Shown here piece by piece: positions 25,322-37,963 of a stretch of DNA of 64,000 nucleotides. This DNA comes from Effrenium voratum (Eukaryota; Sar; Dinophyceae; Suessiales; Symbiodiniaceae). The notes below the pieces were generated by a model that was given only the letters and a program-made list of their open reading frames with translations, was not told where the DNA came from and did not search any database. Position 1 is the stretch's first letter; every line of letters begins with the position of its first letter. The position numbers were made by a program, and so were the translations under genes. The DNA lies in the NCBI GenBank assembly GCA_963377175.1, contig CAUJNA010002779.1, forward strand, positions 1,090,382 to 1,154,381, given 5' to 3'.

Positions 25322-27718
25322 CTCGCGACGGCAAGGCGCTCAGCGGGGCAAAGACCCAGGCTTGCGCGTAAGGCAGACGAAGGCGTTGGAGCTAGAAGCC
25401 GCTTTTCTTTCAACGTGTTGAAGGCGTTGAAGCGGTTAAACTACACAACATCAAGTTACGTTTCATGGATTTGTTGCGAAGGGCTTCGAAGGAAGGCTTC
25501 GAAGTACTCCGACGTAGGCTGACGGTATGAAACACGTCGTCAGAAACACGTCATTCCGCGCAAATCGCAAGGCGCAAGTCACCCTCAATCACTCGCGCAT
25601 CACTCGCGCGCCGGCCACAGTGCAAAAGTCACTTTCAATTTTCCCAAGGTGTGATTGACGACCTGGAGGCCCCCTTCAAACGTTCGGATGTCAGGCACAA
25701 CGCGAAGATCACGTCGAAACTTTTCAGGTTCTGCTCCTGTGCGAAAACCACCTTCAAACTGTTCTACTTCGTCTTCTCTTGGCGGGGTAGGGCCGACGAA
25801 AGCTGCTGACCGAACTTGCGCGTGCTTTTCGCGCCTGGGCATCTCTTTCAAGATCCTGTTGACTAAGTGGAAACCCAAGATGAACAATCCCCTGGCGGAT
25901 TCATAGGGGTGCCATTGTTTAGAGCGAGATCCTTTAGGGGAAAAACCCGAACGATCCACGAAGTTGATCTATGCGGGGTGCATATTGCCTGCGAAAATGC
26001 CAGAGGTAACGCGCGATCAAGCGATCGGTCCTCAGAGGCGATGTTCGAGACATCCGAGGCTTCGCAATCTTTTGGCAAGAAGCCCAGCGGAAGTCCAAAA
26101 CTCTGCCTGACGCAGCAGCTCGGAAGCGGAAAGACAAATGGTTTTGTCGCAAAAGAGGTGAGAAACTGAAAGTGCTGGTGCTTGTTCACGTAACTCATGT
26201 CCGGTCAAAGCAATACCGGGAAAAGGAAAATCACACGTCGAGGAAACAAATCACAAGATTGAAGCCAACCAGCACTCCGTGAAGTTTTGCCTGTCAACAC
26301 CAAAAAATAAAGCACGCCAAATGGCGATGCGGGCCCCATGCGCCAAGAAAGATTGCACACAGCTGAGCAGCCACAGGCATCAAAAACCGTCTCTAGGGCA
26401 GACTTCACTGGTTGCAGTGAAGCGTGCTATTCTTCACCAGACATGACTCCTCCATGTAAGGGTATCCCCAAATCCGGGGAAGGGTGCGTCGTGATGCGGC
26501 TTGTTTGGAGGGAAACCCACAAGGAACGCACCAGAGTTTGGGCCAACACTCCTTTTGAATGCAAAGCTCAGTCTAGAGTCACTGGATTCCACCAAACAAC
26601 TCCAAGCGCCAAACTCGGCTTTTCTCACCGGGGAGAAAGTAAAAACAAACTGAAGCTGGCGTTGGCTTCCTCTCAGCTTTCCTTTGACCAAAAAAACAAG
26701 TTGCAACCCTCAAAACACCCCCCCCCCCCAAAAAAAAAAAAAAAACGAGGAAAAACAAAAACACGGCCCCCTCTCCCCCTCTCTCTCTCTTTCTCTCTCT
26801 CTCCGAGAGAATCCCTGCGAACCCACTCAAAAAACCGTCTGGCTCGTGTTTGTTTTTGCTGCGGGCTGCTTCAGGGAACCCCGGTGCAGCCGCAGCTGAA
26901 GCAGGCCACCTCGGCAGAGCCACCGCCCCAAAGTGTGAAGTCCGGGAAGTCGGGATGTGAGTTGTTGATCCCTGACCTCTCGGAATTCTTCTGGTTTTAC
27001 AATGCTTGAGATTTGTGATGCGAGTTTTTGAGACTTGCGACCTCAGGTTTTGCACCACAACATCGGAAACAAGACGGGTTTTGTTTGTTCATAGTTAGAC
27101 CTGCCAAGGTCAAATAAGGTCAAACGAGATCCAATCGACATTTGTCCGATGAAATGAAGTGGATGTCCAGTACACCATGCTCAAAACTCTCAAAAGGTTC
27201 CCTTGACCCAAGGATTCCTTGCCACAGGGGCAAGGAGAAATAGTCGATGAGGACGTTCATACCTGGATTTCAGCCTCAAGTGGTGGATTGATGTCAGCGG
27301 AGTAAATCAAATCATGGCATGAAAATTACCGGGGACTCTGAGCTTTGTATATATGCTTCATGTGAACCTCATCAGCGATCATCCTGGGCTTGTTCAATGT
27401 TTTACCCCCAAACTCACCAGGTGCGTTCAACAGGCTCCGACTCATTGCAAGGACTCTTCCTCACGGAGCCTCGCGCGAGAAACCTAGCAACACTTCCCCA
27501 CCCCCTCCACCCTAAAAAGCAAAGATCAACACCACTTGCTCCAACAAAAACAAAACCTAAACCAGCGGCGAAAAGAATGGCCAATCAAAGAGAAAATGGA
27601 TCAACTTCGGAAACTAAGCCAACCAACCGCCCCAACACACCAACAAACCAACAAACCAACCCTTCACCGACCAACAAACCAACCGCCTCACCGACCAACG
27701 CCCGACCGACCCCGCGAC
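25322..27718. other. Gene M intron, nothing certain
   Basis: A GC-rich block at 26860-26960 has open frames on both strands but no convincing codon bias; it may hide one exon. A poly-C/poly-A/CT tract lies at 26722-26800. Confidence 0.4.
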
Positions 27719-27851
27719 CGGGCCCCGCGCTGGGCAGCACCGAGGCCTTGGAGGCCGCCAGCACCTCCCGCAGCGGCCAGCGACTGGCGCGGCACCTGCG
27801 CTGCGCGAAGCCGTCGTCCGAACGCGAGGCCAGGGGCGTCCGAAACCGGCC
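27719..27851 (-). CDS. Gene M exon: Arg/Ser-containing segment
   Basis: A 133-base open block encoding GRFRTPLASRSDDGFAQRRC then SRWPLREVLAASKASVLP. It is bounded by a GAG acceptor and a CCG|GTCGCG donor. Two other frames are also open here because the block is very GC-rich. This frame was chosen for the best GC3 bias and residue mix. Confidence 0.45.
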
Positions 27852-30646
27852 CTCTCACCTTGGCCTCGAATTACTCAGTATTCGGCTCGCAGGAATATGC
27901 ATATATATATATATATATGTATATCGTTCTAGGTGTGGATCATGGGGGGTGACCATATATACATATACATATATATATATATGTGTGTTTGATGATATAC
28001 ATAGGCCGACAGGATCGACGAGGGTTTCTCGCGGCTGGGATGAGAAGTATAGAAATCTGTGCGCTTCTGCATGCCAGTCAAACAACCTTCGCCCACTAGC
28101 CCACTAGCATATGGACGGAAAAAAATACTGCACTGGTTGGTATGCGGTCGTTCCCATGTCAGCTTAATCCATTTCAACTGCAAAGCAGATTTTGTCCATC
28201 CACTGTGTCACCAGGGTGATCCCTTGATTTTCCCGCCAAAAGTCAAAAAAGAAAAAGGAGCACAGCACGGCCCCCAGCTCATTCAAAAAAGGGGTTCAAA
28301 AAAGGATGGTCTCCTTCTGGGCAAGAATCGTTGAAGCAAAGTGGGCTTCTATGGCAAAAACCGCCTAAACCATGGCAAAATGTCAAAGGAGAGATCCAGC
28401 CGAACGAAATAACGCATGTCCAGCTCTCACCAACGCACGTCTTACCACGGACCTGTCTTCAATTTGGAGGATGCCCAGGCTTTGAACATGGTTCTCGAAC
28501 ATGCCTGACTTTGGCACCTAAGTGGTTGATTTCCGTCCAACCATGACCATGACTGCTTATGACTTTGCCGGGATTTCCGTGGCCACTCACAGAGAATGAG
28601 AAACCCGAACCTTGCTTCCCACAACCAATCGGACCTTCAGCGAGTCGTTCGTGCGAACGAAAGGGGGCTCCATAAAAGGGGTCCATAACCTCCAACACCG
28701 CATAGTAGACAAGGCTGGCTATGTCAAGAAATGGAAACGAATGACATAGATCCCAACTCAATAACATCTTCTCGCTCCGAATGATTTCCTTGCCCAAAAA
28801 AAAACAGAATTCTTAAAACTCGTAGCAGCCAGGTCTCAAGGTTTGCAAACAGAAAGTGTTGCACTCAACAGGTCACAACTTGTCAATTGGATCCGACTGA
28901 CGGTCAGTAGAAACGCGGCTGTTCCTTACGGTGTTCAACCGATGCTTCAAGGCGTGTCAAGTACAAATTTTGGGATCTTTTGGGGCTTGCCAAAAGAGGA
29001 AGGCTTTGGGGAACCAGCAAGAAACGCCCAGATTTCCCCGAATATCCCCTCTACCAAGAGAAGCTCACGCGAAACGGGCCAAAAGGTGATGTTTCAAGCC
29101 AAGAAGGGAAACATAGGGAATTTCTGTGACATGCTTCCGTCGAGATGGGCGTACGTCTAACTGAGCAATGCCCAGGACGGTTGGGACACCAGACTCTTGA
29201 AACAAGCAAGTCGAACCCTCCACACTGGCCAGCATGAAAGGCCAGCCGTAAAACATCGTGCAAAAAAAGGAGAAACACCATCGTTGTTTGCCAAGCACAA
29301 ACAAACCATCAACTATTCAGCCATGGGGGAAAAATGAACCCGGAAACCCGCAGACCCACTGGTTGGTTCCCCGTTGCAGTCCCTGTGCGCCTGGGCTCTG
29401 GAGGATTGAAGAAGAAATCGCACCACCTCAGCAAAACAAGCTTGGAGGTGTCTCAAAACGAGCCCCCGCGTTCTGATCTTCGTTTTTCTGCGGGCGCTGA
29501 AAAGGACTTGCTGACTTGGGAATCCCTTGCTTCCCCATGGCAGGCCCGACAAATCCAGCTGAAATCACAGGCTCTTTCGAGATGTCATCATGTGGGTGTG
29601 GCTCAAAATTAAACAGCAAAGGATACGCAAGTTTGGTCCAGTTCCATTTTGGAATTCCGGTTTTTTGAGCCACAGCCATGTGTTCCCATTTTTTTTGTCC
29701 AGGTCCAAGAGCATCTCCGCTTCCTTCCCGTTTCCCCTTCCCACCAACCAAAAACGAGCCGCTGCTCTGAGCCGCGAAACCGAGAAAAAAACGAGAAACA
29801 CGCCCTCAGCGAGTCGAGTCTGCGCTGCCCTGAGGCTGCCACATCGGCATCAGCTGAGGTGTGCAGATGGGAGAGCAGCACGTGTCGAAGACGTCCTCCT
29901 GTTCCGAAACAAGAGAAGCACGCGGGGGGAACCAGCAAAAACATGGCCACGGGTTTTTCAAAAGCCAAATCGACTAGCCCCCTCTGAACATCCCCATCCA
30001 ATTCCCTCTAAAATAGGTTCTTAATTGAGTGGTGAATTCACCTACCAACCAAAATGGGATTCCATTGGTGTTGCCCCACGGCCATATCATCAATATGCCG
30101 AGCGGACAAATTGGTACACGAGCCAAACCAAAAAAAAACACATATGGATGAGAGCCCAACCACAGACACAATATGGCCTGACAAAAGTGCAAAGCTCTGA
30201 ATGAACCTAATGATGACCTTCTGGAATGGGGTCCCCGCAGTTCAACAAGATCTCCCTCTCCCCCAAAAGCCCTTCAAGCGACGACCAGCACTGCGACGGA
30301 GATCCCTGGCTAATGATCTGGATCACTTTCGCTAAAAACACCTGCTTTCATGATCTGCCAGGTCCTTTTCTCCGGGTGAACATGCTTGGGGCTTTGCCTT
30401 TAGATGCTCAGCTGCAATCTGTCTCTCTCTTCTTGGCTCGGCACGGCACGGGAAGTGTTTTCCCCGCCCGCCCTGTCCTCCCCGGTCTGCCCCCCGAACT
30501 CCTGCGATCGAAAAATCAAAACTCGGCCCATCGATTGGTCGAGGCGAGCCACCGGATCCGATTCCCGAAGGCGAAGACCCCAAGCGAAAGGCGAAAGGCA
30601 CTTCGGGCTCGGGGTCTTGATCCTCAACCTACCCCTAACTTGGATT
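27852..30646. other. Gene M intron, mostly unremarkable
   Basis: Contains a TA-rich tract with TATATACATA repeats (27896-27985), a possible decayed family B element (28111-28204) and a family C element (29588-29683). A minus-strand frame after TCGCAG at 30501 (FGGQTGEDRAGG ...) might be an exon, but its codon bias is weak. Confidence 0.4.
29588..29683. mobile_element. MITE-like element, family C, second copy
   Basis: Inverted ends CATGTGGGTGTGGCTCAAAA and TTTTTTGAGCCACAGCCATG about 55 bases apart. Read on the minus strand it aligns end to end with the copy at 6089-6204. Relatives with GTGGGTCAAAA ... TTTTGAC-CCA ends lie near 35391-35545, 36959-37150 and 39596-39715. Confidence 0.6.
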
Positions 30647-33600
30647 GGTGGTTTGGTGGTTTGGTTTTTTTAGTGGATTGGTGGATTGGTGGTTTGGTGC
30701 TTTGGTGGTTTGGTGCTTTCGTGCTTTGGTGGTTTGGTGGTTTGGTGCTTTGGTGGTTTGGTGGCTTGGTGCTTTGGTGGTTTGGTGGCTTGGTGCTTTG
30801 GTGCTTTGGTGCTTTGGTGGTTTGGTGGTTTGGTGCTTTGGTGGTTTGGTGCTTTGGTGCTTTGGTGGTTTGGTGCTTTGGTGTTTTTAGTGGATTGGTG
30901 GATTGATGGTTTGGTGCTTTGGTGGTTTGGTGCTTTGGTGCTTTGGTGGTTTGGTGGTTTGGTGTTTTGGTGGTTTGGTGGCTTGGTGCTTTGGTGGTTT
31001 GGTGGTTTGGTGGTTTGGTTTTTTAGTGGATTGGTGGATTGGTGGTTTGGTGCTTTGGTGGTTTGGTGCTTTGGTGCTTTGGTGGTTTGGTGGTTTGGTG
31101 CTTTGGTGGTTTGGTGGCTTGGTGCTTTGGTGGTTTGGTGGTTTGGTGGTTTGGTGCTTTGGTGCTTTGGTGCTTTGGTGGTTTGGTGGTTTGGTGCTTT
31201 GGTGGTTTGGTGCTTTGGTGGTTTGGTGGTTTGGTGGCTTGGTGCTTTGGTGGTTTGGTGGTTTGGTGGTTTGGTGCTTTGGTGATTTGGTGCTTTGGTG
31301 GTTTGGTGGTTTGGTGCTTTGGTGGTTTGGTGCTTTGGTGGTTTGGTGGTTTGGTGCTTTGGTGGTTTGGTGGTTTGGTGGTTTGGCGCTTTGGTGGTTT
31401 GGTGGTTTGGTGGTTTGGTGGTTTGGTGGCTTGGTGCTTTGGTGCTTTGGTGCTTTGGTGGTTTGGTGCTTTGGTGGTTTGGTGCTTTGGTGCTTTGGTG
31501 GTTTGGTGGTTTGGTGGTTTGGTGGTTTGGCGCTTTGGTGGTTTGGTGCTTTGGTGGATTGGTGGTTTGGTGCTTTGGTGCTTTGGTGTTTTGGTGCTTT
31601 GGTGCTTTGGTGGTTTGGTGGTTTGGTGGTTTGGTGCTTTGGTGCTTTGGTGCTTTGGTGGTTTGGTGGTTTGGTGGTTTGGTGCTTTGGTGCTTTGGTG
31701 GTTTGGTGGTTTGGTGCTTGGTGGTTTTGGTGGCTTTGGTGCTTTGGTTTTGGTGCTTTGGTGCTTTGGTGGTTTGGTGGTTTGGTGGTTTGGTGCTTTG
31801 GTGCTTTGGTGCTTTGGTGGTTTGGTGGTTTGGTGGTTTGGTGCTTTGGTGCTTTGGTGGTTTGGTGGTTTGGTGCTTTGGTGGTTTGGTGGTTTGGTGG
31901 TTTGGTGCTTTGGTGCTTTGGTGTTTTGGTGCTTTGGTGCTTTGGTGGTTTGGTGGTTTGGTGGTTTGGTGCTTTGGTGCTTTGGTGCTTTGGTGGTTTG
32001 GTGGTTTGGTGGTTTGGTGCTTTGGTGCTTTGGTGTTTGGTGGTTTGGTGCTTTGGTGGTTTGGTGGTTTGGTGGTTTGGTGCTTTGGTGCTTTGTGTTT
32101 TGGTGCTTTGGTGCTTTGGTGGTTTGGTGGTTTGGTGGTTTGGTGCTTTGGTGGTTTGGTGGTTTGGTGGTTTGGTGGTTTGGCGCTTTGGTGGTTTGGT
32201 GCTTTGGTGGTTTGGTGGTTTGGCGCTTTGGTGGTTTGGTGCTTTGGTGGTTTGGTGGTTTGGTGGTTTGGCGCTTTGGTGGTTTGGTGGTTTGGTGGTT
32301 TGGTGCTTTGGTGCTTTGGTGCTTTGGTGGTTTGGTGCTTTGGTGCTTTGGTGGTTTCCTGGTTTGGTGGTTTGGTGGTTTGGTGGTTTGGTGGTTTGGC
32401 GGTTTGGTGGTTTGGTGGTTTGGTGCTTTGGTGGTTTGGCGGTTTGGTGCTTTGGTGGTTTGGTGCTTTGGTGGTTTGGTGGTTTGGCGCTTTGGTGGTT
32501 TGGCAATTTGGTGGTTTGGTGGTTTGGTGGTTTGGCGCTTTGGTGGTTTGGTGGTTTGGTGGTTTGGTGCTTTGGTGGTTTGGTGGTTTGGTGGTTTGGC
32601 GCTTTGGCGCTTTGGTGGTTTGGTGGTTTGGTGCTTTGGTGGTTTGGTGGTTTGGTGGTTTGGTGGTTTGGTGGTTTGGCGCTTTGGTGGTTTGGTGGTT
32701 TGGTGGTTTGGTGGTTTTGTGCTTTGGTGGTTTGGTGGTTTGGTGGTTTGGTGGTTTGGTGGTTTGGCGCTTTGGTGGTTTGGTGGTTTGGTGGTTTGGT
32801 GGTTTGGTGCTTTGGTGGTTTGGTGGTTTGGTGGTTTGGTGGTTTGGCGCTTTGGTGCTTTGGTGCTTTGGTGGTTTGGTGCTTTGGTTGGTTGGTGGTT
32901 TGGTGGTTTGGTGGTTTGGCGCTTTGGTGGTTTGGTGGTTTGGTGGTTTGGTGCTTTGGTGGTTTGGTGGTTTGGTGGTTTGGTGGTTTGGCGCTTTGGT
33001 GGTTTGGTGCTTTGGTGGTTTGGTGGTTTGGCGCTTTGGTGGTTTGGCGCTTTGGTGGTTTGGTGGTTTGGTGGTTTGGCGCTTTGGTGGTTTGGCGCTT
33101 TGGTGGTTTGGTGGTTTGGTGGTTTGGTGGTTTGGCGCTTTGGTGGTTTGGTGGTTTGGTGCTTTGGTGGTTTGGTGGTTTGGTGGTTTGGTGGTTTGGT
33201 GCTTTGGCGCTTTGGTGGTTTGGGTGTTTGGTGCTTTGGTGGTTTGGTGCTTTGGTGGTTTGGTGGTTTGGTGGTTTGGCGCTTTGGTGGTTTGGTGGTT
33301 TGGTGGTTTGGTGCTTTGGTGGTTTGGTGGTTTGGTGGTTTGGTGGTTTGGTGGTTTGGCGCTTTGGTGGTTTGGTGGTTTGGCGCTTTGGTGGTTTGGT
33401 GGTTTGGTGGTTTGGTGCTTTGGTGGTTTGGTGGTTTGGTGGTTTGGCGCTTTGGTGGTTTGGTGGGTTGGTGGTTTGGTGGTTTGGTGCTTTGGGTGGT
33501 TTGGTGGTTTGGTGGTTTGGTGGTTTGGTGGTTTGGCGCTTTGGCGGTTTGGTGGTTTGGTGGTTTGGTGGTTTGGTGGTGGTGCTTTGGTGGTGGTGGT

Positions 33601-34000
33601 TGGTGGTTTGGTGGTTTGGCGCTTTGGTGGTTTGGTGGTTTGGTGGTTTGGTGGTTTGGTGCTTTGGTGGTTTGGTGGTGGTTTTGGTGGTGTTTGGTGG
33701 TTTGGTGGTTTGGTGGTGGTTTGGTGGTTTGGTGGTTTGGGCGCTTTGGTGGTTTGGTGGTTTGGTGGTTGGTGCTTTGGTGGTTTGGTGGTTTGGTGGT
33801 TTGGTGGTTTGGCGCTTTGGTGGTTTGGTGGTTTGGTGGTTTGGTGGTTTGGTGTTTGGTGGTTTGGTGGTGGTTTGGTGGTTTGGTGGTTTGGCGCTTT
33901 GGTGGTTTGGTGGTTTGGTGGTTTGGTGCTTTGGTGGTTTGGTGGTTTGGTGGTTTGGTGGTTTGGTGGTTTGGCGCTTTGGTGGTTTGGTGGTTTGGTG
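30647..34000. repeat. 3.35-kb minisatellite of a 9-bp unit
   Basis: About 370 copies of three closely related nonamers: GGTGGTTTG, GGTGCTTTG and GGCGCTTTG. Because nine is a multiple of three and no unit contains a stop in any frame, several frames on both strands stay open for over 1000 codons; none is a gene. Left-end units with TTTTTAGTGGATTGGTGG recur near 30667, 30889 and 31021. The GGCGCTTTG form is almost absent before 31380 and common after 32160. It lies in an intron of gene M. Confidence 0.97.
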
Positions 34001-34496
34001 GGGTGGTTTCCCATTTACCCTCTACAACAGCCAACAAATGCCCAAGCCGCCAACCCGAACCACCAATCAACTCCTTTCGGGTGTAAGGGGTGTCCAGGGC
34101 TCAGGTGCAACCTTTCCGAGCTCCGTGAGCTCGGCAGTCATTCTTGGGGGGGGGGCCAAAACCTTCCCATGTCAAAAAGAACACGCCAAACCCTAACAAC
34201 GGAAAAGAGAGAGAGAGAGAAGAAGAAGAAGAAACAAAATATCAGACCCAAGGTGGCAACTGCGTTGCAAACAAATAGAGCGAAAAGAAAAGCACAAACA
34301 AGGGGGAAGGTTTAGACAGCCCACAGTGGAGCCAAACCGCAGACTAAAAACAACCACAATTTGCATTGAGAAGTGGGCAGATTGTCTGCTGCACGTAGAA
34401 AAAACAGGACACCACAAATTTGTGTTGGCTGACATTCACAGCTCGCTGTCCCCAGCCCCAAATGGACCATAGAATCCGGACATACACTGCCCGAAC

Positions 34497-34543
34497 CTCA
34501 CAGCCCGCTTGCTCCGCGCCTTGTGGTAGAAGTGGATCTCTAC
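34497..34543 (-). CDS. Gene M exon: short basic segment
   Basis: Encodes VEIHFYHKARSKRAVR between a CTGCCAG acceptor and a GAG|GTTCGG donor, with 13 of 15 codons GC-ending. An alternative frame is also open but has poor codon bias. It lies just upstream (in transcription) of the intron that carries the 3.35-kb minisatellite. Confidence 0.45.
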
Positions 34544-37150
34544 CTGGCAGGAAGCAGTGGATGAGAAGGAAACCTGGGATTCCTGCCTGCTGTGTCCGGT
34601 ACCAAGCCAGTGGCAAGATTGAAACAACCGACGATGCCATTTTATGGGGGCACCCAAACATTTCTAATAGAAGAAATTGCAACTGCAACCTGCACCTCCA
34701 AACCATATGTTGGACTCGAACATGCCAACATCTCCTTTTTGAATCGCACCATGCGTTCCCCAGGCGAATGTAAAACTCCGCTTGGAAGGTGATTGCAATA
34801 TCATCGTTTCAAGGGATGCGTCATGGTAAGTCGATTCGGAAAGAGTACCTTCGAATCAGAGCAAATGGTTTCAAAACCAAAATTGTGTTATGCTCTCTCG
34901 GAAAAAGTTCCATCACTCTGTCACTGTGCAGTGTTTCACGCTTGCAAATGTCTGTTTGCCCTTCTTTTCAAATAGAAGATGTTGTGCCACCAACACAAGC
35001 GGCCAATGAAAAGATAGTGCGCGGACAAAATCAAATAGAACATATTCCCTTTTTAACCACAAACTGGTCAAACAGCAGCTTGTGCATGGTCAACCAAAAT
35101 CCGTCCAAGCAACACTGGTGGAAATTTAAGAAAACGGCCCGTCTCAGTTTGCTGGTGGAAAAATACAGAAAATGGTTTTCGCCCTTGGTAGGTAAGTGTT
35201 GACTACACTGAGTTTAGAAAGGTGAGTGAGCACTTTTGTTTTTGAGGCCGACAGTCAGCACATGTCTAGCCTGGATTTAGGGGCCATTCTCAACAGTCAG
35301 CCATGTGTTTCCTTGGGGGCCATTGAAAAAGCAGCTGTGAATCAAGCTGGGCTGGCTAAATTGCAGGGAGAAACTGACTTTCACAAACAATGCCACCATA
35401 TGGCCATGGGTCAAAATCCAAATCGTACCCCCAGTGAACATTCGATTCAATCCAACCACTAAAATAGGTCCTAAAATGGGTGGTGAATTCACCAATCCCA
35501 ACCAAAATGGGATCCCATTGGTTTTGACAACCACGGCCAGATAGCCAAACTTCTCCGTGAGCAGTTCCGGTGGTGCCTCGGAGTTTGGAACCGCCCCACC
35601 TCTGATGGGCCCAGGTCGTTTTTCCTGTCCGAACAGTCCGTTACCATCACCTTGAATACAAATATGTACATAGGAATAAATACCAGATATACTGAATATA
35701 TGTTCAATATAATATGTGCCCTAAATATAGGTATGTACAATAACTATCACCTTAAATACAATTCAGTTACCATCACCTTAGATATACTAACATGTACATT
35801 ATAGGTTCTGTGGAGAGAGACCTTGTTGCCGCGTTCCAGAGCCGTGTTCCGCCCTGGGACCCCTGAGCCGAAAGTAGATTCCTCCGCCGTAGATCAACGG
35901 CTCTGATGTTTTGAGACCCGTTTGCGGGCGATAAGTTTGGGTTTGTGTCTTGCCTGAGCTTTTGATGGAGACCATTTTCATACAAATTCGTATTTGCGGA
36001 TAGCCCATAGTACAGCTCCGGCAGAGCGGAGCAAATAGAAACACGAAAGCTCAGAACAAAGTTGACTCTTCCAATTTGCCACTCTTGCAGTCTGTCCGTG
36101 GTTTACGGCAGCTATAATATCTTCCAACTTAAGTGTTTGGCGCAACCGGGGCATCCAAAGGCGTCTCCCTTGGTCAAGTCCAAAAAGGATTGTTGCATAG
36201 TATTGGTTTGAGCCACAACCGGAAAACCTTCCAAACCACATGGAAACATACCCCGTGCACGCTATTCCTTCCCCCTCAAGAGGAAACCGGGAAATCGGAT
36301 GTTTCCCCTGCTCCACACATGTCCTCCCACAAATCGACAGGGACTACTGACAATATTGCTTCGCTCATATGCTCCACGAATGAAACCCCGAAACACTGTG
36401 CAATTCAAATAGAAGATCTTTGACAGGGGTCGCCCGTACCTTTCAAATAGAGATCATTCACACCAAGTAGTTCCACAACACTAAAACGTTTGGGGGATCT
36501 TTGCCATTATGCATCAATAATTTCTAATAGAATACTAAGAATACGGGCCAAAATTGATTCTGGGAATATCTCCTATAATAGCGGCGCAAAATATACGTCT
36601 GCGCCATTTTGCGCCGCTGGAAACTGGCAGTTTCAACGGTGTCTTAAAAGCTCAACCTCCACTCAGGAAAGTCCACTTAGGAAAGGGAAATATTGGGCCC
36701 TGGCTGGTATCCTTTGAGGGACACTCAAAGCAAGCTCAGCGCGGGAACCCGAAAACAACACAGAAGTACACCTATGTGATGCATCTGCTGAAATGGATTC
36801 CTATCCTTTGAGGGACATTGAGAAAGAAGATCAGCCCATTTCTCCACGAAAACCATGGCTTCGAATCGCCGATCCAAACTGCCCGGATTGGCTACCTGAT
36901 GGTATCCTCTAAGGGACACTGAGGAAAAACAACCAGGGTCTGGAGCGTCCAGTGTTACATGGCCATGGGGTCAAAATCCCATACCCCCTGTTAACATCCC
37001 AATCCAGCCACTAAAATAGGTCCTAAAATGGGTGGTGAATTCACCAATCCCAACCAAAATGGGATCCCAAAACGGCTTGAAATAGACTAAAATAGGTTGG
37101 TGCACCTACCCAAAATAGGATCCCAAAACGGTTTTGACAACCACAGCCAC
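34544..37150. other. Gene M intron region around the exon at 35822-35902
   Basis: Apart from that exon I see no coding frame. Two family-C-related repeats (35391-35545 and 36959-37150) share the block AAAATGGGTGGTGAATTC and a GGTTTTGACAACCAC end. Confidence 0.4.
35822..35902 (-). CDS. Gene M exon: GGGIYF-containing segment
   Basis: After an AACATCAG acceptor the frame encodes PLIYGGGIYFRLRGPRAEHG and ends at CAAG|GTCTCT. The 'G-G-G-I-Y-F' string is reminiscent of ADP-ribosyltransferase cores, but nothing around it supports that, so no function is proposed. Confidence 0.35.
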
Positions 37151-37251
37151 ATCTCGTTTCTCCCGCCTCCTGGTCGCATTGCTCCAAGAGCTCCGCGAAA
37201 TGCTGCAGGTCCTTGACCGCCACGTCGTTCACCAGGAGCACCTCGCCGGTG
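37151..37251 (-). CDS. Gene M exon: PDZ-like second half
   Basis: Encodes STGEVLLVNDVAVKDLQHF then AELLEQCDQEAG. 'G-E-V-L-L-V-N-D-V-x-V-x-D-L' is the carboxylate-binding strand and following loop of a PDZ domain, with the closing helix after it. The acceptor is GACTCAG|C. The donor may be AT|GTGGCT or an earlier GA site. With the exons at 38869 and 37916 it would complete the first PDZ-like domain of the protein. Confidence 0.55.
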
Positions 37252-37915
37252 CTGAGTCATCCGACTGACCCGGAGTAATCCCAGTCACCTTGAAAGAGAA
37301 ACCAAAAAAAATGAGTTGAAGTTTGTTTGAAGATGTCGAAGATGGTTCAAGCTTTACCCATGTTCAAACAACATATATTTCTATTTCAATCCCACTAGCC
37401 ATGTTCAAGTTGGCCGCACCTTTTCCGGTTCTCAACCCCCCGAGCCCCAAGAAACCTGACCAAAATCCACCAGGGCGTTGCAGGTGGCCGGGATTCGAAG
37501 GGCCTCAACGGGAAAAAAGGTGTTCTTTTCACAAGCTCTGGATCCCATAGCGGGATCCAGAAGGATGCTGCCCTTGTCTTTCCTTGTGAGATTGGGCCCT
37601 CCAAATGCAAGTGCAAACTAGTGTCATATTTTCCGAACACGTCCCGCGGAAAAGGAAAAGGAAAGCCGTTTGGATAGGTCAACATGGGGCGCTCCCCTAC
37701 ATTTTACACTCCCGAAGTGAATCAATCCAACAACAGCTAAGCAAAGTCTAAGGGACCTTTGTCATGGGTTTGCAAGTTTGCGATTCACAAAAAATGATCC
37801 CAAAACCTGAGGCAACGGACTCCACAAATCAGGACCATCATGATCGACGTACCCGGGAGCTGCAAGAAGTTCGGCAACTGGGTGGGTTTGGTTAGATTTC
37901 GCCTTGCCTGATCAC

Positions 37916-37963
37916 CTTTGTAGATGCCCAGGTGGTTGAAGTCGCTCATCACCACTACATCAC
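37916..37963 (-). CDS. Gene M micro-exon: PDZ-like middle strands
   Basis: A 48-base exon with good splice sites (TTTGCAG| and AAAG|GTGATC). It encodes DVVVMSDFNHLGIYK, which would be the middle strands of the PDZ-like domain begun at 38869-38992. The split codon with that exon is compatible. The phase into the next exon is not, so one more micro-exon (perhaps near 37831-37856) or another donor is needed. Confidence 0.4.

Noticed and set aside
30670..34315. Several ORFs of 500-1100 codons on both strands
   Set aside because: They are the translation of a 9-bp tandem repeat that contains no stop in several frames; codon content is only the repeat.
35822..35902. GGGIYF as evidence of a PARP-type enzyme in gene M
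   Set aside because: A single six-residue string with no other catalytic element. The exon is listed but the function is not claimed.
37916..37963. Resemblance of VVVMSDFNHLGI to the GDFN box of non-LTR element endonucleases
   Set aside because: The block sits between good splice sites and between two PDZ-like exons, and no other endonuclease motif is near. A PDZ strand is the better reading.
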